Assembly (NCBI RefSeq): GCF_026241895.1
Contig: NZ_JAPJIV010000003.1
Coordinates: 372,001 to 436,000, forward strand
Source of the DNA: Pseudomonas sp. RIT-562
GTDB lineage: Bacteria > Pseudomonadota > Gammaproteobacteria > Pseudomonadales > Pseudomonadaceae
Length of the DNA: 64,000 nt
Direction of reading: 5' to 3'
Part shown: piece by piece, positions 45,981-55,590 of the stretch
Position numbering within the stretch: the stretch's first letter is position 1
Layout of the letters: every line of letters starts with the position of its first letter
Program-made: the position numbers and the translations under genes
Notes under the pieces: model-generated
The model's database searches: none
The model's input: the letters and a program-made list of their open reading frames with translations, nothing else
Told to the model about the DNA's origin: nothing

Positions 45981-47642
45981 TTAACGAAACAGAACCGCCG
46001 TCTTCTGCAAGGTCACCCAGACCCCCCACGCCAACGGAATTCCCACTACCAGCCAGGCAGCAATCGCCAATGGCTTGGTACCCGGGTCAGCTTTCCACTC
46101 CAGCACGGTCGTGCTGTCAGCGCCTTTGTCATGACCCAGCGCCTGTTCGGCAGCCAGTTCGGCGTCGGTCATGAAGTACTTGTCAGCCACCGGACGCACC
46201 AGCAGATTGCACAGGAAGCCCAGCACCAGCAGGCCTGCCAGGATGTACAGGGTGATGTCATACGCTGCCGCGCGCTCTACGCCGATGCTCAGCTGATACT
46301 CACGCAGGTAGTTCACCAGCACGGGTCCCAACACGCCTGCCGCCGCCCATGCAGTCAGCAGGCGACCGTGGATCGCTCCGACCATCTGGGTGCCGAACAG
46401 GTCGGCCAGGTAAGCCGGCACAGTCGCAAAGCCACCGCCGTACATCGACAAAATGATGCAAAACGCCGCCACGAACAGCGCAATGTTGCCCAGGTGGCCC
46501 AGGTTAGGAATCAGCGCGTACAGCGCGAAACCCAAGGCGAAAAACACGAAATAGGTGTTTTTGCGACCCAGGTAGTCCGAGAACGAAGCCCAGAAGAACC
46601 GGCCACCGATGTTAAACAGGCTCAGCAAACCGGTGAAACCCGCAGCAATCGCAGCGATGGAAGCCAGTTGTGCGGCGTCCAGCTGGCCGAATGGCAGATC
46701 GACTCCGATCAATTTGCCGCCAAACACTTCCTGCAACAGCGGCGAAGCCATGCCCAGGATGCCGATGCCGGCAGAAACGTTCAGGCACAGAACCAGCCAC
46801 ACCAGACGGAACTGCGGAGTTTTCCACGCGACATTCACGTGCACGTGGCGATGGGTGATCATCGCATTAGCCGCTTTCTTCGCCGGAGCAGTCCAACCTT
46901 CAGGCTTCCAGCCTGTTGGCGGAACACGGTAGGACAGTGCGCCACCGATCATGAACACGAAATAGATCGCCGCCATGACCAGAAAGCTCTGCCACACGCC
47001 GACGCTGGTCGGCGTTGCAAAATGACTCATCAAGGCTGCAGCGAGTGGAGCACCGACCATCGCGCCACCACCAAAGCCCATGATCGCCATGCCGGTCGCC
47101 ATGCCGCGCTTGTCCGGGAACCACTTGATCAGGGTCGAGACCGGCGAAATGTAGCCAAGGCCCAGGCCGATACCGCCAATGACTCCGGAGCCCACCCACA
47201 TCAGCCAGATCTGGTGGGTATAGATTCCCAGCGCCGATATCAGCAGGCCACCGCACCAGCACAATGCCGACACTACGCCAGCCTTGCGCGGCCCGGCGTG
47301 TTCCAGCCAGCCACCCCAGATTGCTGCCGAGCAACCAAGGAAGATGAAGAACAGGGTGTAGATCCAGCCGAGCATCGAGATCGGCCAGTCGCACTGGGAC
47401 GAGAAGATTTGCGAGATAAAGCTCATGTCAGGCGCACAGGCCACCGGCGCGGTCACACCCAGCGCCTTGGACAGTGGTAGCCAGAACACCGAAAAGCCAT
47501 AGGCCATACCGATGCAAAGGTGAATCGCCAGTGCGGCGGGCGGTACCAGCCAGCGGTTGAAACCGGGCTTGGCGATGATGCGCTCCTTGGACAGGAACGC
47601 AGGCTGGCCGGCAATGCCGTCAGCCGTGATGCTCGTGGTCAT
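45981..47642 (-). CDS. OFA family MFS transporter (oxalate/formate antiporter-like)
   Basis: A 553-residue inner-membrane transporter with 12 helices, of the oxalate-formate antiporter branch of the major facilitator superfamily. Features: FNRWLVPPAALAIHLCIGMAYGFSVF, GGWLEHAGPRKAG and FPDKRGMATGMAIMGFGGGA. The substrate is a small carboxylate by family (formate, oxalate or pyruvate); the E. coli relative YhjX is pyruvate-induced. The start ATG at 47642 is chosen over the longer frame. Confidence 0.9.
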   Translation of the reverse strand: MTTSITADGIAGQPAFLSKERIIAKPGFNRWLVPPAALAIHLCIGMAYGFSVFWLPLSKALGVTAPVACAPDMSFISQIFSSQCDWPISMLGWIYTLFFIFLGCSAAIWGGWLEHAGPRKAGVVSALCWCGGLLISALGIYTHQIWLMWVGSGVIGGIGLGLGYISPVSTLIKWFPDKRGMATGMAIMGFGGGAMVGAPLAAALMSHFATPTSVGVWQSFLVMAAIYFVFMIGGALSYRVPPTGWKPEGWTAPAKKAANAMITHRHVHVNVAWKTPQFRLVWLVLCLNVSAGIGILGMASPLLQEVFGGKLIGVDLPFGQLDAAQLASIAAIAAGFTGLLSLFNIGGRFFWASFSDYLGRKNTYFVFFALGFALYALIPNLGHLGNIALFVAAFCIILSMYGGGFATVPAYLADLFGTQMVGAIHGRLLTAWAAAGVLGPVLVNYLREYQLSIGVERAAAYDITLYILAGLLVLGFLCNLLVRPVADKYFMTDAELAAEQALGHDKGADSTTVLEWKADPGTKPLAIAAWLVVGIPLAWGVWVTLQKTAVLFR

Positions 47643-47865
47643 TGTGTATCCCCCAATTATTAGTATTGTTCGCCAGCCACTGTTCACCCTCAGCCTTTAT
47701 GCACGCAGGCATGACTGTCTTGTCAGGTGAAGCTCCATTTTGATGCGACATAAAGCCGCAGAAGGACGGGCGTACCAACAGAGGTTACCATTTGCGCGTG
47801 ACAGAAAAATCAATCTGATATCACCTTTCGCAAGTCATCTGATCTCTTTTCCCGATGGAGCCGCC

Positions 47866-48270
47866 ATGCCGATCGTTGTCGAGTCGCTGAAAGAAGCCAC
47901 GTACCAGGATCAGCAAGACCTGCAGAAAATTTATCGGGATGCACCGCAGTGGCTGTTCACTCCTTTCGGATCGGATCTGCAGTTGATCGAAGCCTGCCTG
48001 GGCGATGGCTCGCTGATCGCCGGACGCTTCAATGACCGACTGCTAGGGGCGGCTCGCCTGCAAAGGCACCAGGGCGTGTGGCACTTGTCCCAATTGTGCG
48101 TGCGCAAAATCACTCGTCGACGCGGCGTGGCCGAACGGTTGGTGGACGAGGCGCAAAAAATGGCCAGCGATGCCGGTGCAACCTTGCGCCTGCTGGCCCC
48201 CGCCGGCCATCTTGAAGCCCAGGCACTGGCTGCCAAGCTGAAATTGTCGCTGGATGAACTGACAACGTGA
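47866..48270 (+). CDS. GNAT-family protein, PanZ-like acetyl-CoA sensor
   Basis: A 134-residue GNAT protein with the acetyl-CoA loop CVRKITRRRGVAERL near 85-98 and LRLLAPAGHLEAQALAAKL at the end. Its short size and FTPFGSDLQLIE segment resemble the PanZ/PanM group, which regulates PanD maturation and activity. No panD gene is nearby. An ordinary N-acetyltransferase is the alternative. The ATG at 47866 has GGAG upstream. Confidence 0.7.
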   Translation: MPIVVESLKEATYQDQQDLQKIYRDAPQWLFTPFGSDLQLIEACLGDGSLIAGRFNDRLLGAARLQRHQGVWHLSQLCVRKITRRRGVAERLVDEAQKMASDAGATLRLLAPAGHLEAQALAAKLKLSLDELTT

Positions 48271-48348
48271 TCGCCGACCGATCACTGTCCCCGGGGCGCT
48301 ATACTCCCCGGCTGAATTTCGAATTTGACTAACTACAAGGACTCGCCC

Positions 48349-50568
48349 ATGAAAGCGTTCGGCAAAATCCTGGGTCTGGTGCTTCTCGGGCTATTGCTGA
48401 TCATTGTGGCCCTGGGTTTTGCCCTGACCCACCTCTTTGATCCCAATGACTACAAAGACGAGATTCGCCAGATTGCCCGTGACAAGGCCCACATCGAGCT
48501 GACGCTCAATGGCGATATCGGTTGGAGCCTGTTCCCGTGGCTCGGCCTGGAATTGCACGAAGCCAGTGTCGCGACCCTGGCCAAACCCACCGAACCCTTC
48601 GCCGACCTGCAGATGCTTGGCTTGTCCGTTCGCGTGCTGCCGCTGCTGCGCCGCGAAGTGCAGATGAGCGACGTGCGGGTCGAAGGCCTGAACCTGCGCC
48701 TGAACCGCGACAAGGACGGCCACGGTAATTGGGAAGATATCGGCAAGGTCCCTGCCTCGCCGACCACTGCGGCTGCCACCCCCGGCGAACCTGCCGGCGA
48801 GACCACGGCCCAGGTGGAAAAACCGGCCCAGCCCATCCGTCTGGACATCGACAGCCTGACCGTCAATAACGCTCGGGTTGAATATAGCGACGAGAAGACC
48901 GGCAAGCAGTTCAGCGCCGAAAGCATCCAGCTCAGTACCGGCGCGGTGCATGACTCGACCAATATTCCGGTCAAACTCACAGCGTTCCTCGGCACCAATC
49001 AGCCAGTACTACGGGTTCGTACCGAATTGAACGGCGAGCTGCGCTTCGAACGCGCCCTGCAGCGCTACAAGTTCGAAGACATGAAGCTTACCGGCGAGGT
49101 CGCCGGCGATCCGCTGCAAGGCAAGACCATGACCTTCGCCGCCCAGGGCCAGCTGCTGCTGGATAAAGCGGCGAACGTCGCCGAATGGACCGGCATCAAG
49201 GTTTCTGCCAACCAGCTTCGTGCACTCGGTGAGCTGAAGGTCAACGACCTCGACAAAACGCCGCAGATCAACGGCGCGCTGTCGATCGCCCAGTTCGACC
49301 TGGCGAAGTTCATCGACAGCATCGGCCAGACTCTGCCAGCAATGGCCGAAGGCAGCCTGAGCAAAGTCGAACTGGTCAGCCGCATCGCCGGCACACCCAC
49401 CAGCGTGTCCTTTGACAATATCAACCTGAAAGTCGATGACAGCAGTTTCAGCGGCCGCATCGCTGTCGAGGACTTCGCCAAGCAATCGCTGCGTGCAGTG
49501 CTCAAGGCTGACTCCTTCAACGTCGACCGTTACCTGAAACCAAAATCTGCCGAAGCCAACAGCACTACTCAAGTGCGCCAAGCCGAAGTGGCCAACACCG
49601 AAGCCAGTGCCATGGCCGGCGCCGGCAGCACACCTCTGCCGGATGCACCGACCAAGACCGCCTGGAGCAATGATCGGCTGCTGCCGGTCGAGCGCCTGAG
49701 CAGACTTGATATCGACGCCGACCTGACCTTCGGCCAGCTCACCCTCGACAAGCTGCCAATCCGCAACGCGGCACTCAAGGCTAACGGCCAGAATGGCCTG
49801 CTGACCCTGGAAAACCTGCGCGGCGAGCTGTACGAAGGCAACTTCGAAGCCAAGGGCTCCCTCGACGTACGTCAGCAGGTGCCGGCGCTGAATATGCAGA
49901 CGCAGATCAGCAAGGTACCGGTCGAGAAAATCCTCGAAAGCCAGGGCAAGAACCCGCCAATCAAGGGTCTGGTCACCCTCAACAGCAACCTGACGGGCAG
50001 CGGTAACAGTCAGAAAGCGCTGATCGACACGCTGAACGGCAACGCCAGTTTTGTCATCAACAATGGCGTGCTGCTCAATGCCAACCTCGAACAGCAGCTG
50101 TGCAAAGGTATCGCCACGCTCAACCGCAAAACCCTCAGCGGCGAGCCACGGGGCAAGGACACGCCATTCCAGGAGCTCAAGGGCAACCTGACCTTCCGTA
50201 ACGGCGTCGCCAGCAATCCCGACCTGAAAGTGCGCATTCCGGGCATGACCGTCAATGGTGACGGTGACGTCGACCTGAGAGTGCTGGGCATGGACTACCG
50301 GGTTGGCATCATCGTCGAAGGCGACAAGAGCGACATGCCTGACCCGGCCTGCCAGGTCGGCGAGAAGTTCGTCGGCATCGAGTGGCCCTTGCGTTGCCGC
50401 GGCCCGCTGGAGCTGGGCGCCAAAGCCTGTCGCCTCGATAACGAGCGCATGGGCCAGGTCGCCAGCCGCCTCGCGGGTGACAAGATCAGCGAAAAAATCG
50501 ACGAAAAACTTGGCGACAAAGTCAGTCCTGAACTGAAAAACGCACTGAAGGGGCTGTTCAAGCGATGA
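48349..50568 (+). CDS. AsmA family protein
   Basis: A 739-residue inner-membrane-anchored periplasmic protein: N-terminal transmembrane helix (about 5-27) followed by AsmA repeats (FDPNDYKDEIRQIARDKAHIELTLNGDIGWSLFPWLGLEL is the typical start) and a C-terminal AsmA_2 domain with KGLVTLNSNLTGSG and GMDYRVGIIVEG. AsmA-like proteins form bridge-like lipid conduits to the outer membrane. Overlaps mutY (ATGA), so mutY and yggX may be translated from this message. Confidence 0.93.
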   Translation: MKAFGKILGLVLLGLLLIIVALGFALTHLFDPNDYKDEIRQIARDKAHIELTLNGDIGWSLFPWLGLELHEASVATLAKPTEPFADLQMLGLSVRVLPLLRREVQMSDVRVEGLNLRLNRDKDGHGNWEDIGKVPASPTTAAATPGEPAGETTAQVEKPAQPIRLDIDSLTVNNARVEYSDEKTGKQFSAESIQLSTGAVHDSTNIPVKLTAFLGTNQPVLRVRTELNGELRFERALQRYKFEDMKLTGEVAGDPLQGKTMTFAAQGQLLLDKAANVAEWTGIKVSANQLRALGELKVNDLDKTPQINGALSIAQFDLAKFIDSIGQTLPAMAEGSLSKVELVSRIAGTPTSVSFDNINLKVDDSSFSGRIAVEDFAKQSLRAVLKADSFNVDRYLKPKSAEANSTTQVRQAEVANTEASAMAGAGSTPLPDAPTKTAWSNDRLLPVERLSRLDIDADLTFGQLTLDKLPIRNAALKANGQNGLLTLENLRGELYEGNFEAKGSLDVRQQVPALNMQTQISKVPVEKILESQGKNPPIKGLVTLNSNLTGSGNSQKALIDTLNGNASFVINNGVLLNANLEQQLCKGIATLNRKTLSGEPRGKDTPFQELKGNLTFRNGVASNPDLKVRIPGMTVNGDGDVDLRVLGMDYRVGIIVEGDKSDMPDPACQVGEKFVGIEWPLRCRGPLELGAKACRLDNERMGQVASRLAGDKISEKIDEKLGDKVSPELKNALKGLFKR

Positions 50569-51632
50569 GATCCGAGCAGTTTTCGGCGGCAGTACTGGAC
50601 TGGTATGACCGCCACGGCCGCCACGATTTGCCCTGGCAGCAGGGCATCACGCCATATCGGGTGTGGGTCTCGGAGATCATGCTGCAGCAGACCCAGGTCA
50701 GCACCGTGCTGAACTACTTCGACCGCTTCATGGCTTCATTGCCAACGGTCGAAGCCCTGGCTGCCGCGCCGGAAGACGAAGTGCTGCACCTGTGGACCGG
50801 CCTGGGTTACTACACCAGGGCGCGCAACCTGCAGAAAACCGCGAAGATTATCGTGGCCGAGTACGCCGGCGAATTTCCGCGCGACGTGGAGAAACTCGTC
50901 GACTTGCCGGGCATCGGCCTGTCTACCGCCGGCGCTATCGCCAGCCTGAGCATGGGCCTGCGCGCGCCGATCCTCGATGGCAACGTCAAACGTGTGCTGG
51001 CGCGCTTTACGGCCCAGGAGGGATATCCGGGCGAGCCGAAGGTGGCCAAACAGCTGTGGGCCAACGCAGAGCGCTTCACGCCCCACGACCGGGTCAACGC
51101 CTATACCCAGGCCATGATGGACCTCGGCGCCACGCTTTGTACCCGCAGCAAGCCAAGTTGCCTGCTGTGCCCCCTGGAAAAGGGTTGTGAAGCGCACATG
51201 CTTGGCCTGGAAACCCGCTACCCGATCCCCAAGCCGCGCAAAGCCGTGCCACAGAAGCGTACGCTGATGCCGATGCTGGCCAATGGTGAAGGCGCGATCC
51301 TGCTTTACCGTCGCCCTTCCACGGGCTTGTGGGGCGGTTTGTGGAGCCTGCCAGAGCTCGATGACCTGGACGACCTGCAACACCTGGCGACTCAACACTC
51401 CCTGGAACTGGGTCAGCAACAAGCCCTGCCGAACCTGGTACACACCTTCAGTCACTTCCAGTTATCCATCGAACCCTGGCTGGTCCAGGTCCAGGAGGCA
51501 GGCCATCACGTGGCCGAGGCCGACTGGCTCTGGTATAACCTCGCCACCCCGCCGCGCCTGGGCCTTGCCGCCCCGGTCAAAACCTTGCTCGAGCGCGCGG
51601 CTGCCGTATTGAACGCAGGAGAGTCGTCATGA
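50565..51632 (+). CDS. mutY: adenine DNA glycosylase MutY
   Basis: A 355-residue HhH-GPD glycosylase removing adenine from A:8-oxoG pairs. Catalytic Glu37 ([10 protein letters not shown]), helix-hairpin-helix [12 protein letters not shown] with Asp of GNVKRVL, iron-sulfur Cys in C-x6-C-x2-C-x5-C ([17 protein letters not shown]), and a C-terminal NUDIX-like 8-oxoG recognition domain. Coupled to asmA and yggX by ATGA overlaps. Confidence 0.97.
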   Translation: MRSEQFSAAVLDWYDRHGRHDLPWQQGITPYRVWVSEIMLQQTQVSTVLNYFDRFMASLPTVEALAAAPEDEVLHLWTGLGYYTRARNLQKTAKIIVAEYAGEFPRDVEKLVDLPGIGLSTAGAIASLSMGLRAPILDGNVKRVLARFTAQEGYPGEPKVAKQLWANAERFTPHDRVNAYTQAMMDLGATLCTRSKPSCLLCPLEKGCEAHMLGLETRYPIPKPRKAVPQKRTLMPMLANGEGAILLYRRPSTGLWGGLWSLPELDDLDDLQHLATQHSLELGQQQALPNLVHTFSHFQLSIEPWLVQVQEAGHHVAEADWLWYNLATPPRLGLAAPVKTLLERAAAVLNAGESS

Positions 51633-51901
51633 CCCGCACCATCATGTGCCGCAAGTACAAAGAAGAATTGCCTGCCCTGGAGCGCGCTCCGTTCCCAGGC
51701 GCCAAAGGCCAGGATATTTTTGACCACGTCTCGGCCAAGGCCTGGGCCGACTGGCAGAAACACCAGACCCTGCTCATCAACGAAAAACGCCTGAACATGA
51801 TGAACGCCGAAGACCGCAAATATCTTCAGGGCGAAATGGACAAGTACTTCTCCGGCGAGGAATACGCCAAGGCTGACGGCTACGTTCCGCCGGCTGAATA
51901 A
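51629..51901 (+). CDS. yggX: Fe(2+)-trafficking / oxidative damage protection protein YggX
   Basis: A 90-residue conserved protein ([40 protein letters not shown]) with the single conserved Cys6. It protects iron-sulfur enzymes such as MutY from oxidation in enteric bacteria. Overlaps the mutY stop, the same order as in E. coli and P. aeruginosa. Confidence 0.97.
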   Translation: MTRTIMCRKYKEELPALERAPFPGAKGQDIFDHVSAKAWADWQKHQTLLINEKRLNMMNAEDRKYLQGEMDKYFSGEEYAKADGYVPPAE

Positions 51902-51965
51902 TCCCGATTTCCCGGGGGTTGGATCGTAAGCGACGGTAATAATTAAATTTTTTTTGAAAACTTGC

Positions 51966-51994
51966 TTGACGACCCCCTGAAAAACCAGTTTAAT
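51966..51994 (+). promoter_or_regulatory. sigma-70 promoter of tRNA-Phe
   Basis: TTGACG at 51966-51971 and TTTAAT at 51989-51994 with 17 bp between them, followed by a GC-rich discriminator (GCGCCCC) typical of stable-RNA promoters under stringent control. Confidence 0.75.
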
Positions 51995-52004
51995 GCGCCC
52001 CGTT

Positions 52005-52080
52005 GCCCAGATAGCTCAGTCGGTAGAGCAGGGGATTGAAAATCCCCGTGTCGGCGGTTCGATTCCGTCTCTGGGCACCA
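52005..52080 (+). tRNA. tRNA-Phe (GAA)
   Basis: A 76-nt cloverleaf with encoded CCA. Acceptor arms GCCCAGA and TCTGGGC pair; the anticodon arm GGGGATTGAAAATCCCC has GAA in the loop; the T arm GGCGGTTCGATTCCGTC carries the invariant TTCGA. Confidence 0.98.
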
Positions 52081-52088
52081 AATACCGA

Positions 52089-52120
52089 AAACCCTGAATC
52101 GCAAGATTCAGGGTTTTTTT
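52089..52120 (+). terminator. intrinsic terminator of tRNA-Phe
   Basis: AAACCCTGAATC pairs with GATTCAGGGTTT around a GCAA loop and is followed by TTTTTT. Confidence 0.9.
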
Positions 52121-52205
52121 ATGCCTGGGATTTGACCGGGCACAGCCATCGTGAAATTTCCTACACACACCAGGGCCTTTTCCCTCCACTCCTAGTCACG
52201 TATTC

Positions 52206-52228
52206 AGACGCGCTTTAGGGACGCGTCT
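52206..52228. other. short inverted repeat ahead of the lipoprotein gene
   Basis: AGACGCG and CGCGTCT (52206-52212 with 52222-52228). It lies between tRNA-Phe and the lipoprotein start; no T-run follows. Confidence 0.35.
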
Positions 52229-52313
52229 TATAGTTTGGGCTCTCCTTACAAAGCGAAACTATTGCAGCAGCAAATCTGCCTGCATTTAACGTTTCAAAAT
52301 AAGGGAACCATTC

Positions 52314-52751
52314 TTGAATACGATCGTGAAGTTCATCGCCTTGTCGACCCTCATCGCTACCGCTACCGGCTGCGTCAGCTACAATCAAAGCCAACCTTCC
52401 TCGCCAATCGACAGCACCGTCAAGGCTGACCTGAAGGCCGACATCGCCGTTGGCGACGCCATCTCCGGCCAGTCCTCGGTCAACGTCCTGTTTGGCTTCC
52501 TGAAGTTTGGTGGCGACTCGCAGTTTGCCGACGGCGTCGCCTACGGCGGCCAAAGCGGCGGCTTGAGCGGCCTGGGCCTGGACCCGGTCAGCGCGGTAAA
52601 ATCCGCCGCTGCCTACAAGGCTGTGAAATCCTCGGGAGCCGATCTGATCGTTGCCCCTCGCTATGAAGTGAACGAAGAAAACTACTTCATTTTCAAAAAG
52701 GTTTCCGTAACGGTCAAAGGCAACAAGGGCAACATCCGCAGCATCCGCTAA
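52314..52751 (+). CDS. small exported lipoprotein
   Basis: A 145-residue predicted lipoprotein: signal peptide with lipobox-like ATGC (Cys20), then a Gly/Ser-rich domain (VLFGFLKFGGDSQFADGVAYGG) and a beta end (APRYEVNEENYFIFKKVSVTVKG). It faintly recalls TRL-like small lipoproteins but I cannot assign a family. The start is TTG at 52314 with AAGGGA ahead of it; no ATG gives a signal peptide. It stands alone, 233 bp behind tRNA-Phe. A 9-bp inverted repeat follows (52789-52819). Confidence 0.7.
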   Translation: MNTIVKFIALSTLIATATGCVSYNQSQPSSPIDSTVKADLKADIAVGDAISGQSSVNVLFGFLKFGGDSQFADGVAYGGQSGGLSGLGLDPVSAVKSAAAYKAVKSSGADLIVAPRYEVNEENYFIFKKVSVTVKGNKGNIRSIR

Positions 52752-52788
52752 GTCATTCCCCAGGTGATTCTTCAGCAAACCAGCCATC

Positions 52789-52858
52789 GCGCCAGGGCAA
52801 ACCTATAATCCTGGCGCGTTGTGGCCGCAAACAGCTTTGAACTCGCTGATTGCGGCCT
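52789..52858. terminator. two adjacent hairpins in a convergent gap
   Basis: CGCGCCAGG/CCTGGCGCG (52789-52819) and GGCCGCAA/TTGCGGCC (about 52824-52858) lie between the ends of the lipoprotein gene (+) and the exported protein gene (-). They lack clear T-tracts, so termination is plausible but not sure. Confidence 0.45.
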
Positions 52859-52875
52859 TGCCCACTCACATCCGG

Positions 52876-53319
52876 CTATTCACTGCCGCTCCAGCTGAAC
52901 ACCAGATTACGCGCGCCAGCACTGCCCACATCCGTGGTATTGCGCCGCTCATCGCCATTTCTAGTCGCGATGACCGTGTATTTGCCCGGCGGTAGCTGTA
53001 CGTACACCAGCGGTCCGGCTTGCTTGAGCGTCAACACTGTCTGCCCCCCGCCGTCCTGGATAACCACATCGACGTCTGGAACGAACTTGCCCTGCGCGCC
53101 AACGGAAAAAGTCATGTGCAGGTTGTACCCCGTCGCCTGCTGAATGGCTTTCGCTTCATCCTCGCCAATGCCACCGGACAGATAGGCAATGCCGTTTTGC
53201 TGTTCGCGCTGGATCTGCACGCCTGTCTTGTCGACCGGCTCAGTGCTGGCGGACTGCGCCATGAGCGGAAATGCCAGCAAAGCGACTGCGGCGAAGGGAA
53301 GCAGGAATGCGGATTTCAT
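52876..53319 (-). CDS. exported protein with a carboxypeptidase-regulatory-like fold
   Basis: A 147-residue secreted or periplasmic protein: signal peptide (1-23, LMAQSA), then an acidic helix (GGIGEDEAKAIQQATGYN) and a small beta-sandwich (DVDVVIQDGGGQTVLTLKQAGPLVYVQLPPGKYTV) that resembles transthyretin-like regulatory domains. Function unknown. The ATG at 53319 has GGAG upstream; the longer frame starting at 53355 is not supported. Confidence 0.75.
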   Translation of the reverse strand: MKSAFLLPFAAVALLAFPLMAQSASTEPVDKTGVQIQREQQNGIAYLSGGIGEDEAKAIQQATGYNLHMTFSVGAQGKFVPDVDVVIQDGGGQTVLTLKQAGPLVYVQLPPGKYTVIATRNGDERRNTTDVGSAGARNLVFSWSGSE

Positions 53320-53537
53320 GGGTAACTCCCGGTTTCGGTAGAAGCCTGTAGGCATTGGATGTGCAGGCGAGGACTCAAGTTCTAGACCGATTAGTCCTTG
53401 GGCTCACTGCGAATTGGCCTACAGGCTGCTTGGAGAACCGTGCGGGGTTGTGGGAGCGTTCCTGCAGAACCCGGATAGATTGTCCAACTGCCGCCCAAAG
53501 ACTATCGTTGGCAGCTACCCGCAATGGTCAGACGCCG

Positions 53538-54494
53538 ATGAATCTGCAGGACGTGCCTTCACTGGCCCCCAGTCAAATCCAGTCGCCGCTACCCGCCTCC
53601 GGCGAACCGTTCAACGAGACCGCTGCAGACGGCTTCACCCTCGGCGGCTTCACCTGGCGCCACTCGGTCCGTGACAGCGCGCGCCCGGTGATAATCATCA
53701 ACGCCGCCACGTCCGTGCGCTGCCGCCACTACTCGCGGTTTGCCGACTATCTGCACGCCCATGGCTTCGACGTCATCTCCTACGACTACCGCGGCATAGG
53801 AGAGTCGCGTCCCGCTTCGCTGAAAGGTCTGAGGGCTTCATGGTCCGACTGGGGCGCCCTGGACTTCGAGGCGATGCTCAAGCGCGCCCAGCGCGAATTC
53901 CCAGGCCAGCCCATCGATGTGGTGGCGCATAGCTTTGGAGGCTGTGCAGCAGGCCTGGGAGCCTCGGGGAAGGCGATTCGACGACTGGTGACGGTTGGCG
54001 CGCAATTCGCCTACTGGCGCGATTATGCGCCCGCCCATCGCTGGCGCATGTTCGCCAAGTGGCACTTGGTGATGCCGTTGCTGACGCTGATCTGCGGCTA
54101 CTTCCCCGGCAAGCGCCTGGGCTGGCTGGAAGACACCCCGGCTGGCGTCGTCCGTGACTGGAGCACACCCACCGCGCGGTACGAAAAGCGCCCGAGCGGC
54201 CGGGACCTGCACGTCAAAACCTTTGCAGCAGTCAAGGCGCAAGTCCTGGCCATCAGCATCAGCGACGACCCCTATGGCACAATCCCGGCCATAGAACGCC
54301 TGCTCGACTACTTCACCCACAGCCGCAAAACCCACTTGCGCATCGCCCCTGAAGACATCGGCCAAGCAGAAGTCGGACATTTCGCCTTTTTTCGTAGCGC
54401 ATACCAAGCCACACTATGGCCCATTGCATTGTCCTGGCTGCAAAGCGGCGAACTGGCCCCCGGCACCCCGGGACGGCTAGTGCCACGCAACTGA
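53538..54494 (+). CDS. alpha/beta hydrolase (serine aminopeptidase type)
   Basis: A 318-residue alpha/beta hydrolase. Nucleophile Ser in VVAHSFGGCAAG (pattern G/A-H-S-F-G), preceded by YDYRGIGES; the Asp is probably in SISDDPYGTI and the His in EVGHFAFF near the end. No signal peptide. The length before the start ATG at 53538 is non-coding. The substrate is unknown. Precedes two small paralogous genes on the same strand. Confidence 0.85.
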   Translation: MNLQDVPSLAPSQIQSPLPASGEPFNETAADGFTLGGFTWRHSVRDSARPVIIINAATSVRCRHYSRFADYLHAHGFDVISYDYRGIGESRPASLKGLRASWSDWGALDFEAMLKRAQREFPGQPIDVVAHSFGGCAAGLGASGKAIRRLVTVGAQFAYWRDYAPAHRWRMFAKWHLVMPLLTLICGYFPGKRLGWLEDTPAGVVRDWSTPTARYEKRPSGRDLHVKTFAAVKAQVLAISISDDPYGTIPAIERLLDYFTHSRKTHLRIAPEDIGQAEVGHFAFFRSAYQATLWPIALSWLQSGELAPGTPGRLVPRN

Positions 54495-54532
54495 CTGATG
54501 CGCCCACTCAACGAAATACGGAACGACGCCCC

Positions 54533-54949
54533 ATGGCCTCCGCCAACAAGCAGCAAAAACGCGCCACCCGCGCCAAAGCCAAGGCCAAGCAGAACCGCAC
54601 CCAACGGGCGGCTGCACCGGTCGAGCTAGACCCGAACGACGATCGCATCGATTTTGAATCGGTGGACCTGACCGAACTGTTCAAGGAAATGCTCGACGCG
54701 CAGAAAATCAGCCAGCAAGCGATGTGCACAGCGTTCCTCGAGCACCCGCTGCTCGCACTGGTGCTGGAGCAGGAAGGCGAGGAAATTGCCACGGACTTCA
54801 TCATCGGCGCGCTGATCGAGTACCGCCAGTGGTCCACCGAAACCGACGAAGCCGGCGCGCTGGCGTGGATCGAATCCCCCGCCTTCCAGGTGGACTACTT
54901 GGCCGCCTCCGAAGCCATCGCCGCCCGAAACCCACAGAAACCGAACTGA
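54533..54949 (+). CDS. small protein with basic N terminus (paralogue 1)
   Basis: A 138-residue protein of unknown function: lysine/arginine-rich first 22 residues (MASANKQQKRATRAKAKAKQ) and an acidic, helical body (LTELFKEMLDAQKIS; GALIEYRQW; AWIESPAFQVDYL). The same layout appears in the next gene, so they arose by tandem duplication. The basic tail could bind nucleic acid or acidic partners; nothing in the sequence settles it. Confidence 0.8.
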   Translation: MASANKQQKRATRAKAKAKQNRTQRAAAPVELDPNDDRIDFESVDLTELFKEMLDAQKISQQAMCTAFLEHPLLALVLEQEGEEIATDFIIGALIEYRQWSTETDEAGALAWIESPAFQVDYLAASEAIAARNPQKPN

Positions 54950-54955
54950 GTTCCC

Positions 54956-55408
54956 ATGGCCTCCCTGAACAAGCAGCAGAAACGCGCCAAGCGCGCAAAA
55001 ATCAAAGCCAAGCAGATCAACATTCACGGGCGCAAACCTGCCGCACTGGACGATGACCTGGGCGATCCAGGCGAGCCGATCCCGGAACACACCCTGGCAA
55101 TGTTCAGCAAGATGCACGAAGCCGAAGCGGTCAGCCGCAACGACATGCTGCAGGTACTGCTGTCTGAGCTCGCGGTTATCATCTCGGAGCATCCCGACCT
55201 GCTGGACATGGAAAACGCCGACAACGAAGACATGGCCGCCACTCACCTGGCCGCCGACATGTTGATCGACTACCGCATGTGGGCAGAAGGCGTCGACCGC
55301 GAAAGCGCCCAAGCCTGGCTGACCGAGCCACAGTTCATCACCGACTTCGGCAATGCGCTGGACCAATACCGCCAGGCGCTGGATGCAGAGGAAGAAAAGG
55401 GCGAGTAA
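54956..55408 (+). CDS. small protein with basic N terminus (paralogue 2)
   Basis: A 150-residue paralogue of the preceding protein. The first 20 residues (MASLNKQQKRAKRAKIKAKQ) match 16 of 20, and LIDYRMW...AWLTEPQFITDF mirrors LIEYRQW...AWIESPAFQVDY. It adds an acidic stretch (DDDLGDPGEP). It ends before the first of two identical terminators that frame vapBC. Confidence 0.8.
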   Translation: MASLNKQQKRAKRAKIKAKQINIHGRKPAALDDDLGDPGEPIPEHTLAMFSKMHEAEAVSRNDMLQVLLSELAVIISEHPDLLDMENADNEDMAATHLAADMLIDYRMWAEGVDRESAQAWLTEPQFITDFGNALDQYRQALDAEEEKGE

Positions 55409-55426
55409 CACTCTGCCCCATGAAAC

Positions 55427-55466
55427 AAAAAACGGCCGCCTGTCATCTCTGACAGCGGCCGTTTTG
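55427..55466. terminator. terminator, left copy of a 40-bp direct repeat around vapBC
   Basis: ACGGCCGC-TGTC-ATCTCT-GACA-GCGGCCGT stem-loop with A6 before and TTTT after. The whole 40-bp unit recurs without change at 56251-56290. Confidence 0.95.
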
Positions 55467-55590
55467 TTGAAGATCCCATTTATCCGTTTCACCCTTCTCC
55501 GCAATCTCAGTTACGTATATCCCGTTGACATATCCCGACAAGAATCTATCCTTGGGTTGTCAAAGAATGAATAAAGCTGAGGAGACCAGT

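Noticed and set aside
52005..52120. tRNA-Phe as an island attachment site
   Set aside because: No integrase gene or repeat of the tRNA 3' end follows within the window; downstream genes look ordinary.
52036..52218. Open frame running from tRNA-Phe through its terminator
   Set aside because: It starts inside the tRNA and crosses an intrinsic terminator; it cannot be a normal gene.
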